Assembly: GCA_002419285.1 (NCBI GenBank)
Contig: DIFU01000085.1
Coordinates: 32,765 to 56,532 of the forward strand
Direction: 5' to 3'
Origin: Prolixibacteraceae bacterium UBA5740
GTDB lineage: Bacteria; Bacteroidota; Bacteroidia; Bacteroidales; Prolixibacteraceae
DNA length: 23,768 nt
Part shown: in pieces, positions 16,392-22,840 of the stretch
Layout: each line of letters opens with the position of its first letter
How positions within the stretch are numbered: position 1 is the first letter of the stretch
Program-made: the position numbers and the translations under genes
The notes under the pieces: model-generated
Database searches by the model: none
What the model was told of the DNA's origin: nothing
Seen by the model: only the letters and a program-made list of their open reading frames with translations

Positions 16392-17246
16392 ATGGAGGGT
16401 GAACTAAACCAGCCTGGATTTAAACCCATCAATATCCGTGAGCTTATGATGGAAAAAAATCCATCTCTGGGTCGAATGATTCCTGGGTTTCTGTACAGGC
16501 TGATACACAATATCATGAGGCTGGACTTCATGAATGATTTTATGCAGAAATATGGCCATCTCAGCGGAATTGATTTTGTTGAAGCTTCGGTAAAGGACTT
16601 TGAGATAACCGAAAAAATATATGGTCTTGACAATATTCCCAAGGAAGGAACCTTCATTTTTGCCAGTAATCATCCCTTGGGAGGATTTGATTCACTATTG
16701 CTGATGTCGATAGTTTATAAACAATTGGGGGATTTCAGGTTCCTGGTTAATGATGTTTTGATGAAAATACCCAATCTTCGCCCAGTTTTTGTCCCCATAA
16801 ATAAATATGGTGGAAATTCCAGGGTTGCGGCCAAAATGCTTGAGGAAGCATATCAGTCAGGGAAGCAGATTCTGATCTTCCCTTCCGGGTTGGCCTCACG
16901 CAGAATTAAAGGCAAAATCGTCGATCTTGATTGGCAAAAGCATTTTATTTCAAAGTCAGTGCAGTATAAAAGAGATGTAATCCCTGTTTATATCAGTGGA
17001 AGAAATTCAGGGCGTTTCTATTGGCTGGCTAAGGTCAGGACATTATTGGGCGTTAAGTGGAATCTTGAGATGTTTCTTTTACCGGATGAAACCTATCGTC
17101 ACAGAAAAAAGGCGGTGAGTCTTTATTTTGGTCCTCCAATTCCATGGACAACTTTCGACCGTTCAAAGTCCCCGAATGAATGGGCTGCCTGGGTTAAAGA
17201 CATTGTTTATCGGATGCCCGAAGGGTCTGAACTTGAAAAATCATAA
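16392..17246 (+). CDS. LPLAT-family lysolipid O-acyltransferase, probable glycine-lipid GlsA-like
   Basis: Membrane-associated acyltransferase of 284 residues in the PlsC/LPLAT superfamily. The catalytic motif is NHPLGGFD (93-100): His94 and Asp100 are five residues apart rather than the four of classic PlsC, a spacing seen in hemolysin-like/OlsA-type relatives. A second block, PVFVPINKYGGNS, and the IFPSGLASRR block (162-171) correspond to the glycerol-phosphate binding motifs. No clear membrane-spanning helix is seen; binding may be through amphipathic segments. Next to it is an OlsB-like N-acyltransferase. In Bacteroides, GlsB N-acylates glycine and GlsA adds a second acyl chain to make glycine lipids, so a GlsA role is inferred. 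A phospholipid acyltransferase role cannot be excluded. Confidence 0.75.
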   Translation: MEGELNQPGFKPINIRELMMEKNPSLGRMIPGFLYRLIHNIMRLDFMNDFMQKYGHLSGIDFVEASVKDFEITEKIYGLDNIPKEGTFIFASNHPLGGFDSLLLMSIVYKQLGDFRFLVNDVLMKIPNLRPVFVPINKYGGNSRVAAKMLEEAYQSGKQILIFPSGLASRRIKGKIVDLDWQKHFISKSVQYKRDVIPVYISGRNSGRFYWLAKVRTLLGVKWNLEMFLLPDETYRHRKKAVSLYFGPPIPWTTFDRSKSPNEWAAWVKDIVYRMPEGSELEKS

Positions 17247-17276
17247 CTGCAATTTTAATGCGGGGCAATATTTGTG

Positions 17277-17284
17277 TATTTTTG
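17277..17284 (+). promoter_or_regulatory. Candidate -7 box before the GlsB-like gene
   Basis: TATTTTTG matches TAnnTTTG exactly and lies 25 bases before the ATG at 17309, in the 62-base gap after the acyltransferase. No good -33 element is visible at the usual distance. It may be an internal promoter, or simply AT-rich spacer sequence. Confidence 0.4.
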
Positions 17285-17308
17285 TAAGCTTTAATATTGA
17301 AAAGAAGA

Positions 17309-18271
17309 ATGGAAGAATTACTTGCACCGGTTCCCAGGGAGGTAATTAAGAAGGAGTTGACCCCTGAGCGTTTCATGCGGAAAACCAACAAGGGTGGAAA
17401 TGAGATTTATATTATTACCCACAAGAATGCTCCCAATATAATGCAGGAGATCGGGAGGCTCAGAGAATTGTCGTTCCGCGATGCAGGAGGCGGTACCGGT
17501 TTGCCTGTGGATATTGATGAACTTGATATTTCAGATGCACCTTACCGGCAACTGATCGTTTGGGATCCCGATGCCGAGGAGATTCTTGGCGGTTACCGAT
17601 ACATGTTGTGCAGTGAAGCCACCTATGATGATGATGGAGTCATCATGCTGGCCACAGCCCACTTGTTTCATTTTTCCGAAAGGTTTTACAAAGAATATAT
17701 TCCCTATACGCTTGAGTTGGGGAGATCTTTCGTCCAGCCTGATTACCAGTCAAGCAAAGCTGGTGCAAAAGCGTTATTTGCACTTGATAACCTTTGGGAC
17801 GGATTAGGTGCCCTGACAGTTGACCATCCTGAAATAAAGTACTTTTTCGGGAAAGTTACCATGTATTCCCACTTTCATACCCAAGCCAGGAACCTTATAC
17901 AATTCTTTTTCCAGAAATATTTTAGAGACCAGGAAAACCTGGTATATCCTATCAAACCGGTTGACTTTGGAATTGATCAGGAAAGAATGGATAAAATCTT
18001 TGTTGGCAATGATTACAAAGAAGACTATAAGATTCTTTCTCAGGGAGTACGGAATTATGGCGAAAATATTCCACCGTTATTCAATGCATACATGAACCTG
18101 AGCCCTTCGATGAAGACCTTTGGTACTGCTGTTAACGAGTCTTTTGGGAAAGTTCTGGAAACCGGCATTATACTTACGGTTAGTGATCTCTATCATGCCA
18201 AGGTTGGCCGACACATCGAAACTTACATTAGGGGAAAAGAGGAATCAGAATCCTGGTTGCTGCCTGAATAG
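17309..18271 (+). CDS. OlsB/GlsB-like N-acyltransferase (GNAT-fold, hemolysin-like)
   Basis: Protein of 320 residues resembling the acyl-ACP-dependent N-acyltransferases OlsB (ornithine lipids) and GlsB (glycine lipids), which share a fold with acyl-homoserine lactone synthases. Recognisable blocks are IGRLRELSFRDAGGGTG (about 48-64), DISDAPYRQLIVWDPDAEEILGGYRYML in the first half, and YTLELGRSFVQPDY (about 133-146), where the ELGRSFV core is typical of the family. The expected product is an N-acyl amino acid, most likely N-acyl glycine in this phylum, with the upstream acyltransferase completing the diacyl lipid. A TTG at 17297 could extend the protein by four residues, but the ATG at 17309 fits the promoter-like box better. 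Amino-acid specificity cannot be read from the sequence. Confidence 0.78.
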   Translation: MEELLAPVPREVIKKELTPERFMRKTNKGGNEIYIITHKNAPNIMQEIGRLRELSFRDAGGGTGLPVDIDELDISDAPYRQLIVWDPDAEEILGGYRYMLCSEATYDDDGVIMLATAHLFHFSERFYKEYIPYTLELGRSFVQPDYQSSKAGAKALFALDNLWDGLGALTVDHPEIKYFFGKVTMYSHFHTQARNLIQFFFQKYFRDQENLVYPIKPVDFGIDQERMDKIFVGNDYKEDYKILSQGVRNYGENIPPLFNAYMNLSPSMKTFGTAVNESFGKVLETGIILTVSDLYHAKVGRHIETYIRGKEESESWLLPE

Positions 18272-18283
18272 CTCTGTTTTTGA

Positions 18284-20182
18284 TCAATATGACCGGCCAT
18301 CAATGCCTTCAAAAAAGTTAATGAATGAGGCATTGACAACCCTGTTCCCTCCAGGTGTCGGATAGTCTCCGGTAAAATACCAGTCGCCAAGATCATTCGG
18401 ACAGGCAATATGAAGGTTTTCTATTGATTGGTAAACAATCTCCACTTCCGCTTTGCAATCTTCGGGTTTCAAAAGTTGGGCAATTTTTGCTGAAATTTCG
18501 TCTGCAGTAAAAGGTTTATAAATCTCCTTCACGTAATTTACCACCTCCTCTTTGGGTAAATTTTCCTGCTCTTTACACTTGTTGTATACTTCCGAAATTA
18601 CTTCCTCCCTGCCAGTTTCCTTTAATAAAGAGATTGCTGCATTGAATGCCACAAAACTATCGAGCCGGGTCATGTCAATTCCATAGCAGTCGGGATAACG
18701 GATCTGTGGAGCCGATGATACAACAATAATCCTCTTGGGATGAAGCCGGTCAAGTATTCGTATGATGCTATCCCGGAGGGTTGTACCCCGGACTATGGAA
18801 TCATCAATAATTACAAGAGTATCCTGATCATTCCTGATAATTCCGTAAGTGACATCATAAACATGGGCAACCAGGTCATTCCGGCTTCCTTCATCAGCAA
18901 TAAAGGTTCTCAGTTTTACGTCCTTCACAGCGATCTTCTCAACCCTGGGTTCCCTTGAAATGATTTCCTTGATACTGTCATCAGTCAGGGAGCCGTTTTT
19001 CTCCCTGATTTCTTTAATCTTCCAATCGACCAAGTATTCCCTCACTCCCTGTATTAAACCGTAAAATGCTGTTTCTGATGTATTTGGAATGTATGAGAAT
19101 ACGGAATTTGTGAAGTCATAATCAATGGTCTTAAGGATCATCGGGGCAAGAAGGAAACCCAGTTTTTTCCTTTCCCTGTATATATCCTTGTCAGAACCTC
19201 GCGAAAAATAAATCCTTTCGAAAGAACAGGACTTTCGTCTATGGGGTACCCTGATCAATTCTCGGGATACGTGTCCGTCTTTTTTGATGATCAAGGCTTC
19301 CCCCGGGCCAATTTCCTGAACCTGGTCATAGTGAATATTCATCACTGTCTGAATGACCGGACGCTCAGAGGCTACTACCACAATTTCATCATCCTGATAA
19401 AAGAATGCGGGCCTGATACCCCAGGGATCACGCATCACGAATGCATCACCGTGGCCGACCAGTCCTGCAATGGCATAACCACCGTCCCAATCTTTCGAGG
19501 AACGCTCCAGTATTTTTTGAATATCAAGATTTTTTTCAATGAGGGGGGATATGTCTCTGTTGGTATATCCTTCATTTTTATATTGCCTGAAAAGCAGCTG
19601 GTTTTCTTCATCCAGAAAATGTCCTACTTTTTCGAGAACAGTCACGGTATCGGTGTATGCCTTTGGGTGTTGCCCGAGTTCAATAAGCTTGTTGTATAGT
19701 TCATGGGTATTGGTAAGGTTAAAGTTACCTGCCAATACGAGATTTCTCGATTTCCAATTGTTTTGCCGCATGACGGGATGTGCAAATTCAATGCTGTTCC
19801 TGCCAAAGGTTCCGTAACGAAGATGTCCCAAAAAAAGTTCTCCGGTAAAGGGCATATGCTCGTATAGCCAATCAGGATCCAGTGTCTCATTTTTCCCCTT
19901 CTCGACTTTCTTCCATGATTTCTGCACCTTTGCGAAAATATCGGTGATGGGATTTTGTGCTACTGACCGGTGTCGTTCGATATATTCATATCCGGGATTT
20001 AGGTTCATTTTCACATTGACCATGCCGGCTCCATCCTGTCCTCGGTTGTGTTGTTTTTCCATCAGCAGATAGAGCTTATTTACCCCATACTGCCAGGTAC
20101 CGTATTTTTCCTGATAATAGGCGATTGGTTTCAGTAATCTGATTAGTGCTATACCGCATTCATGTTTGATCGCCTCGCTCAT
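18284..20182 (-). CDS. Long amidophosphoribosyltransferase-like protein (PurF family)
   Basis: Class II glutamine amidotransferase fused to a phosphoribosyltransferase domain, the arrangement of PurF, which makes 5-phosphoribosylamine in the first step of purine synthesis. It has 632 residues against about 470-505 for classic PurF. Cys9 in HECGIALIRL should be the N-terminal nucleophile after removal of an eight-residue propeptide. NRGQDGAGM (46-54), GHLRYGTFG and AGNFNLTN are glutaminase motifs. IIDDSIVRGTTLRDS (458-472) is the PRPP loop. Cys319 and Cys499 match two of the iron-sulfur cysteines of Bacillus PurF, but the CxxC before FTGKYPT is replaced (GDWYFTGDYPT, about 599-609). It follows the SPOR gene after ten bases. 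Some Bacteroidota carry such a long form besides an ordinary PurF, so its exact role is open. Confidence 0.85.
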   Translation of the reverse strand: MSEAIKHECGIALIRLLKPIAYYQEKYGTWQYGVNKLYLLMEKQHNRGQDGAGMVNVKMNLNPGYEYIERHRSVAQNPITDIFAKVQKSWKKVEKGKNETLDPDWLYEHMPFTGELFLGHLRYGTFGRNSIEFAHPVMRQNNWKSRNLVLAGNFNLTNTHELYNKLIELGQHPKAYTDTVTVLEKVGHFLDEENQLLFRQYKNEGYTNRDISPLIEKNLDIQKILERSSKDWDGGYAIAGLVGHGDAFVMRDPWGIRPAFFYQDDEIVVVASERPVIQTVMNIHYDQVQEIGPGEALIIKKDGHVSRELIRVPHRRKSCSFERIYFSRGSDKDIYRERKKLGFLLAPMILKTIDYDFTNSVFSYIPNTSETAFYGLIQGVREYLVDWKIKEIREKNGSLTDDSIKEIISREPRVEKIAVKDVKLRTFIADEGSRNDLVAHVYDVTYGIIRNDQDTLVIIDDSIVRGTTLRDSIIRILDRLHPKRIIVVSSAPQIRYPDCYGIDMTRLDSFVAFNAAISLLKETGREEVISEVYNKCKEQENLPKEEVVNYVKEIYKPFTADEISAKIAQLLKPEDCKAEVEIVYQSIENLHIACPNDLGDWYFTGDYPTPGGNRVVNASFINFFEGIDGRSY

Positions 20183-20192
20183 TTTTTAATTT

Positions 20193-20642
20193 TTAATTCA
20201 GATTGGGAAATTCGATAAGGTCGGGTACAATGAAGGCTTTTGGAAATCTTCCCTGAATCTCTTTCATCAGTTTGAGAGCTTCGTTTTTTGTCCGGAAATT
20301 TCCGACCCTCACCTTGAAATCAGGAGAAACATATAATACATATACGCTTGTTTCAGGATATTCGCGAAGGAAGGCTGATTTTATCGCCAAGGCCTTTTGT
20401 CGGGCATCAAGGGCTGAACTGAAGAAAATTTCAACCCTGAACCCTTGGATAGTCTGAATGGTTTCATTGTGTTTGATGTGCAGCTCAACCAACCTGACCA
20501 GTTCAGGATCCTGGCTTATATCAAGTTTCCGGAAAATCAGGGGTTCGTTATTTTCCTCCATGTTTTTGTCAGCCAGTGTGTTTTGTCCGCTTATTGACGA
20601 GCAGACCAACAAGCTGATTACTAAAAGCAAAAACCTACCCAT
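20193..20642 (-). CDS. Exported SPOR-domain protein
   Basis: Protein of 149 residues with an N-terminal signal peptide (MGRFLLLVISLLVCSSISGQ) and no convincing lipobox. A linker of about 40 residues is followed by a SPOR domain at about 65-141, recognisable from IQGFRVEIFFSS, VYVLYVSPDFKVRVGNFRTK and GRFPKAFIVP. SPOR domains bind glycan strands stripped of stem peptides, usually at the division site, so a periplasmic envelope or division role is likely but not shown. The start at 20642 is chosen because a TAnnTTTG box lies just upstream at 20661-20668; a longer reading from 20690 would place the promoter inside the gene and add residues ahead of the signal peptide. Confidence 0.85.
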   Translation of the reverse strand: MGRFLLLVISLLVCSSISGQNTLADKNMEENNEPLIFRKLDISQDPELVRLVELHIKHNETIQTIQGFRVEIFFSSALDARQKALAIKSAFLREYPETSVYVLYVSPDFKVRVGNFRTKNEALKLMKEIQGRFPKAFIVPDLIEFPNLN

Positions 20643-20660
20643 TCTTCTTTTTTTACAATG

Positions 20661-20668
20661 CAAATATA
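20661..20668 (-). promoter_or_regulatory. -7 promoter box of the SPOR / PurF-like operon
   Basis: TATATTTG on the minus strand matches TAnnTTTG exactly, 18 bases before the chosen ATG. A TTTG at 20681-20684 is only 12 bases upstream, too close for a normal -33 box, so the upstream element is unclear. Confidence 0.55.
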
Positions 20669-20804
20669 AATACAATACACCAAATAGCATCAGATTACTA
20701 CGGTTGTCGCAAAACGCTTAACATTCATCTTTGACTCTCTTCTGAAGTGTTACGAAAATCATACCAATAACCCTCTCTGGTAGAACTTTTCGAAGGATCT
20801 TGAA

Positions 20805-20812
20805 TATTTTTG
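20805..20812 (+). promoter_or_regulatory. -7 promoter box of the AhpD-like gene
   Basis: TATTTTTG matches TAnnTTTG exactly and would give a leader of about 60 bases before the ATG at 20877. No TTTG was seen at the usual distance upstream. Confidence 0.45.
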
Positions 20813-20876
20813 CAAACTGTAGTTTAAACAAGAATATTTATTAATTTCAGCTCATCAATCAGTTACAGCAGAAAGA

Positions 20877-21218
20877 ATGGGAAAACTTGTAGATGAATTT
20901 AATGCCTATCGGGAGCAAATGAACGAAAAAATACTGGCTGCCGACAATAAGGTTCTGAAAAGAATTTACAGTATTGATACACTTACCTATCAGGATGGCG
21001 CGCTTTCAGCCAAGGTAAAGGAGATGTTGGGGTTGGCAACTTCAATGGTTCTGAGATGTGATGATTGCATTCGATATCACCTGGGTAAGTGTCATGAACT
21101 GGGCATAACAACAAATGAGGTTTTTGAGATTTTTTCAGTTGCCAATCTGGTTGGCGGCACCATAGTTATACCCCATACCCGAAGGGCTGTTGAATATTGG
21201 GAAGAATTGAACAGCTAA
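20877..21218 (+). CDS. Carboxymuconolactone decarboxylase / AhpD-like family protein
   Basis: Protein of 113 residues with the all-helical AhpD/CMD fold. The signature RCDDCIRYHLGKC carries a CxxC pair (Cys61, Cys64) followed by His68, the arrangement of the AhpD thiol-peroxidase active site. VFEIFSVANLVGGTIVIPHTRRAV is the conserved C-terminal half of the family. The CxxC points to a thiol redox activity rather than decarboxylation, but the partner is unknown and no AhpC is nearby. The following gene starts 47 bases later on the same strand and is probably co-transcribed. Confidence 0.85.
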   Translation: MGKLVDEFNAYREQMNEKILAADNKVLKRIYSIDTLTYQDGALSAKVKEMLGLATSMVLRCDDCIRYHLGKCHELGITTNEVFEIFSVANLVGGTIVIPHTRRAVEYWEELNS

Positions 21219-21265
21219 ACCAACCGCTTTTCTTTGACAAACTAAATCAAAACTAAATTAAACTT

Positions 21266-21583
21266 ATGGGTAGACAATTTGCGATTACCTCCAAGGGTAA
21301 GACTTTAAAATCACAGGTGGATCTGAGATTTGGGAAGTGTGATTATTTGGTAATCCATCGTCCGGGAGATGAAGTATCAAGATTGATAGAAAATCCATTT
21401 CGAAAGGAAAATGAATCGGGAATCAAGTTGGCTGAGTTTTTGAAAAAAAATGAAATCACCGCGATAATAACAGGTGGAGTTGGCGTAAAAGTCAGTGACT
21501 ACCTGGCGTCCCAGCATCTTCAACTGATTCAGTTGGAGGAAGGAGATATGCAAATTAAAGAGATACTGGCAAGGATCGGATAA
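21266..21583 (+). CDS. NifX/NafY-fold small protein (dinitrogenase cofactor biosynthesis family)
   Basis: Protein of 105 residues with the RNase H-like fold of the NifX/NifB C-terminal domain family. The opening AITSKGKTLKSQVDLRFGKCDYLVI contains the family's 'D.RFG.c..f' signature, and ITAIITGGVGVKVSDYL is the conserved central block. In nitrogen fixers such domains bind iron-molybdenum cofactor precursors, but small stand-alone members occur widely in organisms without nitrogenase, and no nif genes are visible here. A metal-cluster or chaperone role is only a family-level guess. It ends 15 bases from the convergent YjjX-type gene; no terminator hairpin is evident between them. Confidence 0.85.
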   Translation: MGRQFAITSKGKTLKSQVDLRFGKCDYLVIHRPGDEVSRLIENPFRKENESGIKLAEFLKKNEITAIITGGVGVKVSDYLASQHLQLIQLEEGDMQIKEILARIG

Positions 21584-21598
21584 ACGATATTTTAGAAA

Positions 21599-22180
21599 TC
21601 ACTGTTTATTGTTTGAATTTTCCGTGTTGGAAAAAAGGACCGGATTCATGAAGGGAATCAGGGCCAGTTGTACTGATTGACGGTAAAGGTCGGTTCGTGT
21701 AATACAGTTGTTCGTTAATGATCCGACTGCTCCACCCTTTTGCTTTGAGTTGACATGCCCAAATACCTTGTCGACGGCATGGCCAAGCTCAGTGCCATTC
21801 TGAATTAGGTCACTGACTTTCTCCGGAAGTTGAAAGGATGAAGTTCTTGATTGTCCTGAGCCACCCGCCCAGTTGATTACGATCCATGCAAATGCCTCGG
21901 CCTGATTTTGCTTGATTTGGATTCCTCCTTCGATACCAACGCATAAGGTAGCGTCCGGATGCATTCGTCGTGCCCCGACTGCCCTATTGGTTGCGCCCCG
22001 AAGTGTCTCCGGATCATCAATCGGTTGATCGGATACTCCTGATGGAATTTCGACTCCTGAAATATTGGCATGTAAAATTCCGGTCGCCTCCAGTCCAAGC
22101 CTGACTGCCTCCAGTTTAACGGGATTCAGTGACGCTACAATGACGGTTGGAGATTTTTGTCTGCTAGTTGAACTGTTCAT
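21599..22180 (-). CDS. yjjX: YjjX-type inosine/xanthosine triphosphatase (DUF84 NTPase)
   Basis: House-cleaning NTPase of 193 residues that in characterised members hydrolyses ITP and XTP, keeping deaminated purines out of nucleic acids. Family motifs are ASLNPVKLEAV (16-26), SGVSDQPIDDPETLRGATNRA (the substrate-pocket region, about 47-67), CVGIEGGI (80-87), ELGHAVDKVFG, and KGGAVGSLTNNCITRTDLYRQ near the C-terminus, followed by ALIPFMNP. A short hydrophilic N-terminal extension of about ten residues precedes the core. It is transcribed divergently from the GNAT gene, with its own clear promoter. Confidence 0.93.
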   Translation of the reverse strand: MNSSTSRQKSPTVIVASLNPVKLEAVRLGLEATGILHANISGVEIPSGVSDQPIDDPETLRGATNRAVGARRMHPDATLCVGIEGGIQIKQNQAEAFAWIVINWAGGSGQSRTSSFQLPEKVSDLIQNGTELGHAVDKVFGHVNSKQKGGAVGSLTNNCITRTDLYRQSVQLALIPFMNPVLFSNTENSNNKQ

Positions 22181-22208
22181 TATGGGAGCTAATTGTCTTC
22201 CTGTTTGT

Positions 22209-22239
22209 CAAATTTAAGGTTTTTATGAGTTTGTGCAAT
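22209..22239 (-). promoter_or_regulatory. Bacteroidota-type promoter of yjjX
   Basis: On the minus strand the -7 box TAAATTTG (22209-22216) matches TAnnTTTG exactly, and an ATTG element (22236-22239) lies 19 bases upstream in the -33 position. This gives a leader of about 20-25 bases before the ATG at 22180. It is one of the two best promoters in the window. Confidence 0.7.
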
Positions 22240-22262
22240 TTCAGTTGTTTAAATGAACTGTG

Positions 22263-22290
22263 TTGTGCATGAAACTTTTTTATATTTTCG
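22263..22290 (+). promoter_or_regulatory. Weak promoter of the GNAT gene
   Basis: TATTTTCG (22283-22290) matches TAnnTTTG at seven of eight positions, with TTG (22263-22265) 17 bases upstream. It lies just before the ATG at 22298, leaving almost no leader unless the second ATG at 22307 is used. It is back to back with the yjjX promoter. Confidence 0.35.
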
Positions 22291-22297
22291 AAATAAA

Positions 22298-22759
22298 ATG
22301 CAAAGAATGTTAATAGTAAGGGAAGCGAAGCCGCAGGATATCTCCGTAATTGCAAATTTCCAGCTGGCAATGGCATGGGAAACTGAAAAGCTGGAACTCG
22401 ACCCGGAGGTTGTACCCCTGGGTGTTGAAGCTGCTTTTGCAGATTCTTCCAAAGGTGTGTATTACGTTGCAGATTTAGATGGTGAAATTGTTGGTTCACT
22501 ATTGACGACTTTTGAATGGAGTGATTGGCGTAACGGTACAGTTCTTTGGATACAATCAGTTTATGTGAAGCCGGGACACCGCCGAAAAGGTATTTATTCG
22601 CAGATGTATTCTTACTTGAGGGAGAAAGTAATAAAGGATTCCAAGTTGCGTGGAATCCGGCTTTATGCTGATGTGTCTAATCAAAAGGCTCACAAGGTTT
22701 ATGAAGCTTTAGGGATGAGTGCCGAGCATTACAAGACTTATGAATGGATGAAAGAATAG
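22298..22759 (+). CDS. GNAT-family N-acetyltransferase
   Basis: Protein of 153 residues with a complete GNAT fold. It opens MQRMLIVREAKPQDISVIANF, the usual first strand and helix. The central strands include YYVADLDGEIVGSLLTTFEWSDW. The acetyl-CoA motif is SVYVKPGHRRKGIYSQMYSYLRE, with RRKGIY as the Q/RxxGxG/A pyrophosphate loop. The C-terminal LYADVSNQKAHKVYEALGM is the standard final block. The substrate cannot be told from the sequence. A further in-frame ATG at 22253 would put the promoter-like box within the gene; ATG at 22298 (or 22307) is preferred. The next gene on the strand starts 81 bases later with its own possible promoter. Confidence 0.88.
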   Translation: MQRMLIVREAKPQDISVIANFQLAMAWETEKLELDPEVVPLGVEAAFADSSKGVYYVADLDGEIVGSLLTTFEWSDWRNGTVLWIQSVYVKPGHRRKGIYSQMYSYLREKVIKDSKLRGIRLYADVSNQKAHKVYEALGMSAEHYKTYEWMKE

Positions 22760-22781
22760 AACACTGGGCTTTCATATGCCG

Positions 22782-22823
22782 ATCGTTGCCACTGTATTGC
22801 AGTACAGCCAACGATTATATTTA
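22782..22823 (+). promoter_or_regulatory. Imperfect palindrome over the promoter of the ferritin-like/VIT1-like gene
   Basis: ATCGTTG (22782-22788) pairs with CAACGAT (22809-22815), and inside it CTGTA (22792-22796) pairs with TACAG (22803-22807) around a six-base loop TTGCAG. It is directly followed by TATATTTA (22816-22823), seven of eight matches to TAnnTTTG, 17 bases before the ATG at 22841. It is not followed by a T-run, so it is a poor terminator for the GNAT gene. An operator covering the promoter spacer is the better reading. It does not resemble the Fur, DtxR or MntR boxes I know. Confidence 0.45.
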
Positions 22824-22840
22824 CATCTGAAAATAACGGG

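Noticed and set aside
16367..16657. 96-codon minus-strand frame at the start of the GlsA-like acyltransferase
   Set aside because: It overlaps a well-supported coding region with catalytic motifs on the plus strand and has no family resemblance.
17297..17308. TTG start for the GlsB-like gene
   Set aside because: It adds only four residues (LKRR), while an ATG follows at 17309 at a better distance from the upstream TAnnTTTG box.
18272..18283. Bidirectional terminator between the convergent GlsB-like and PurF-like genes
   Set aside because: The 12-base gap and the sequence around it show no GC-rich hairpin with T-tracts.
19241..19699. 152-codon open frame on the plus strand within the PurF-like gene
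   Set aside because: It is antisense to conserved glutaminase and linker sequence, with no domain or promoter signal.
21219..21265. Nitrogen-fixation context for the NifX-fold gene
   Set aside because: No nifHDK, nifB or other nitrogenase genes are near; stand-alone members of this family are common in non-fixers.
22164..22499. 111-codon minus-strand frame reaching upstream of yjjX into the GNAT gene
   Set aside because: Low-complexity Gln/Leu/His-rich translation, antisense to GNAT, and it would cover the divergent promoter region.
22782..22815. Hairpin as a rho-independent terminator for the GNAT gene
   Set aside because: The stem is interrupted and no T-run follows; the sequence after it looks like a promoter box.
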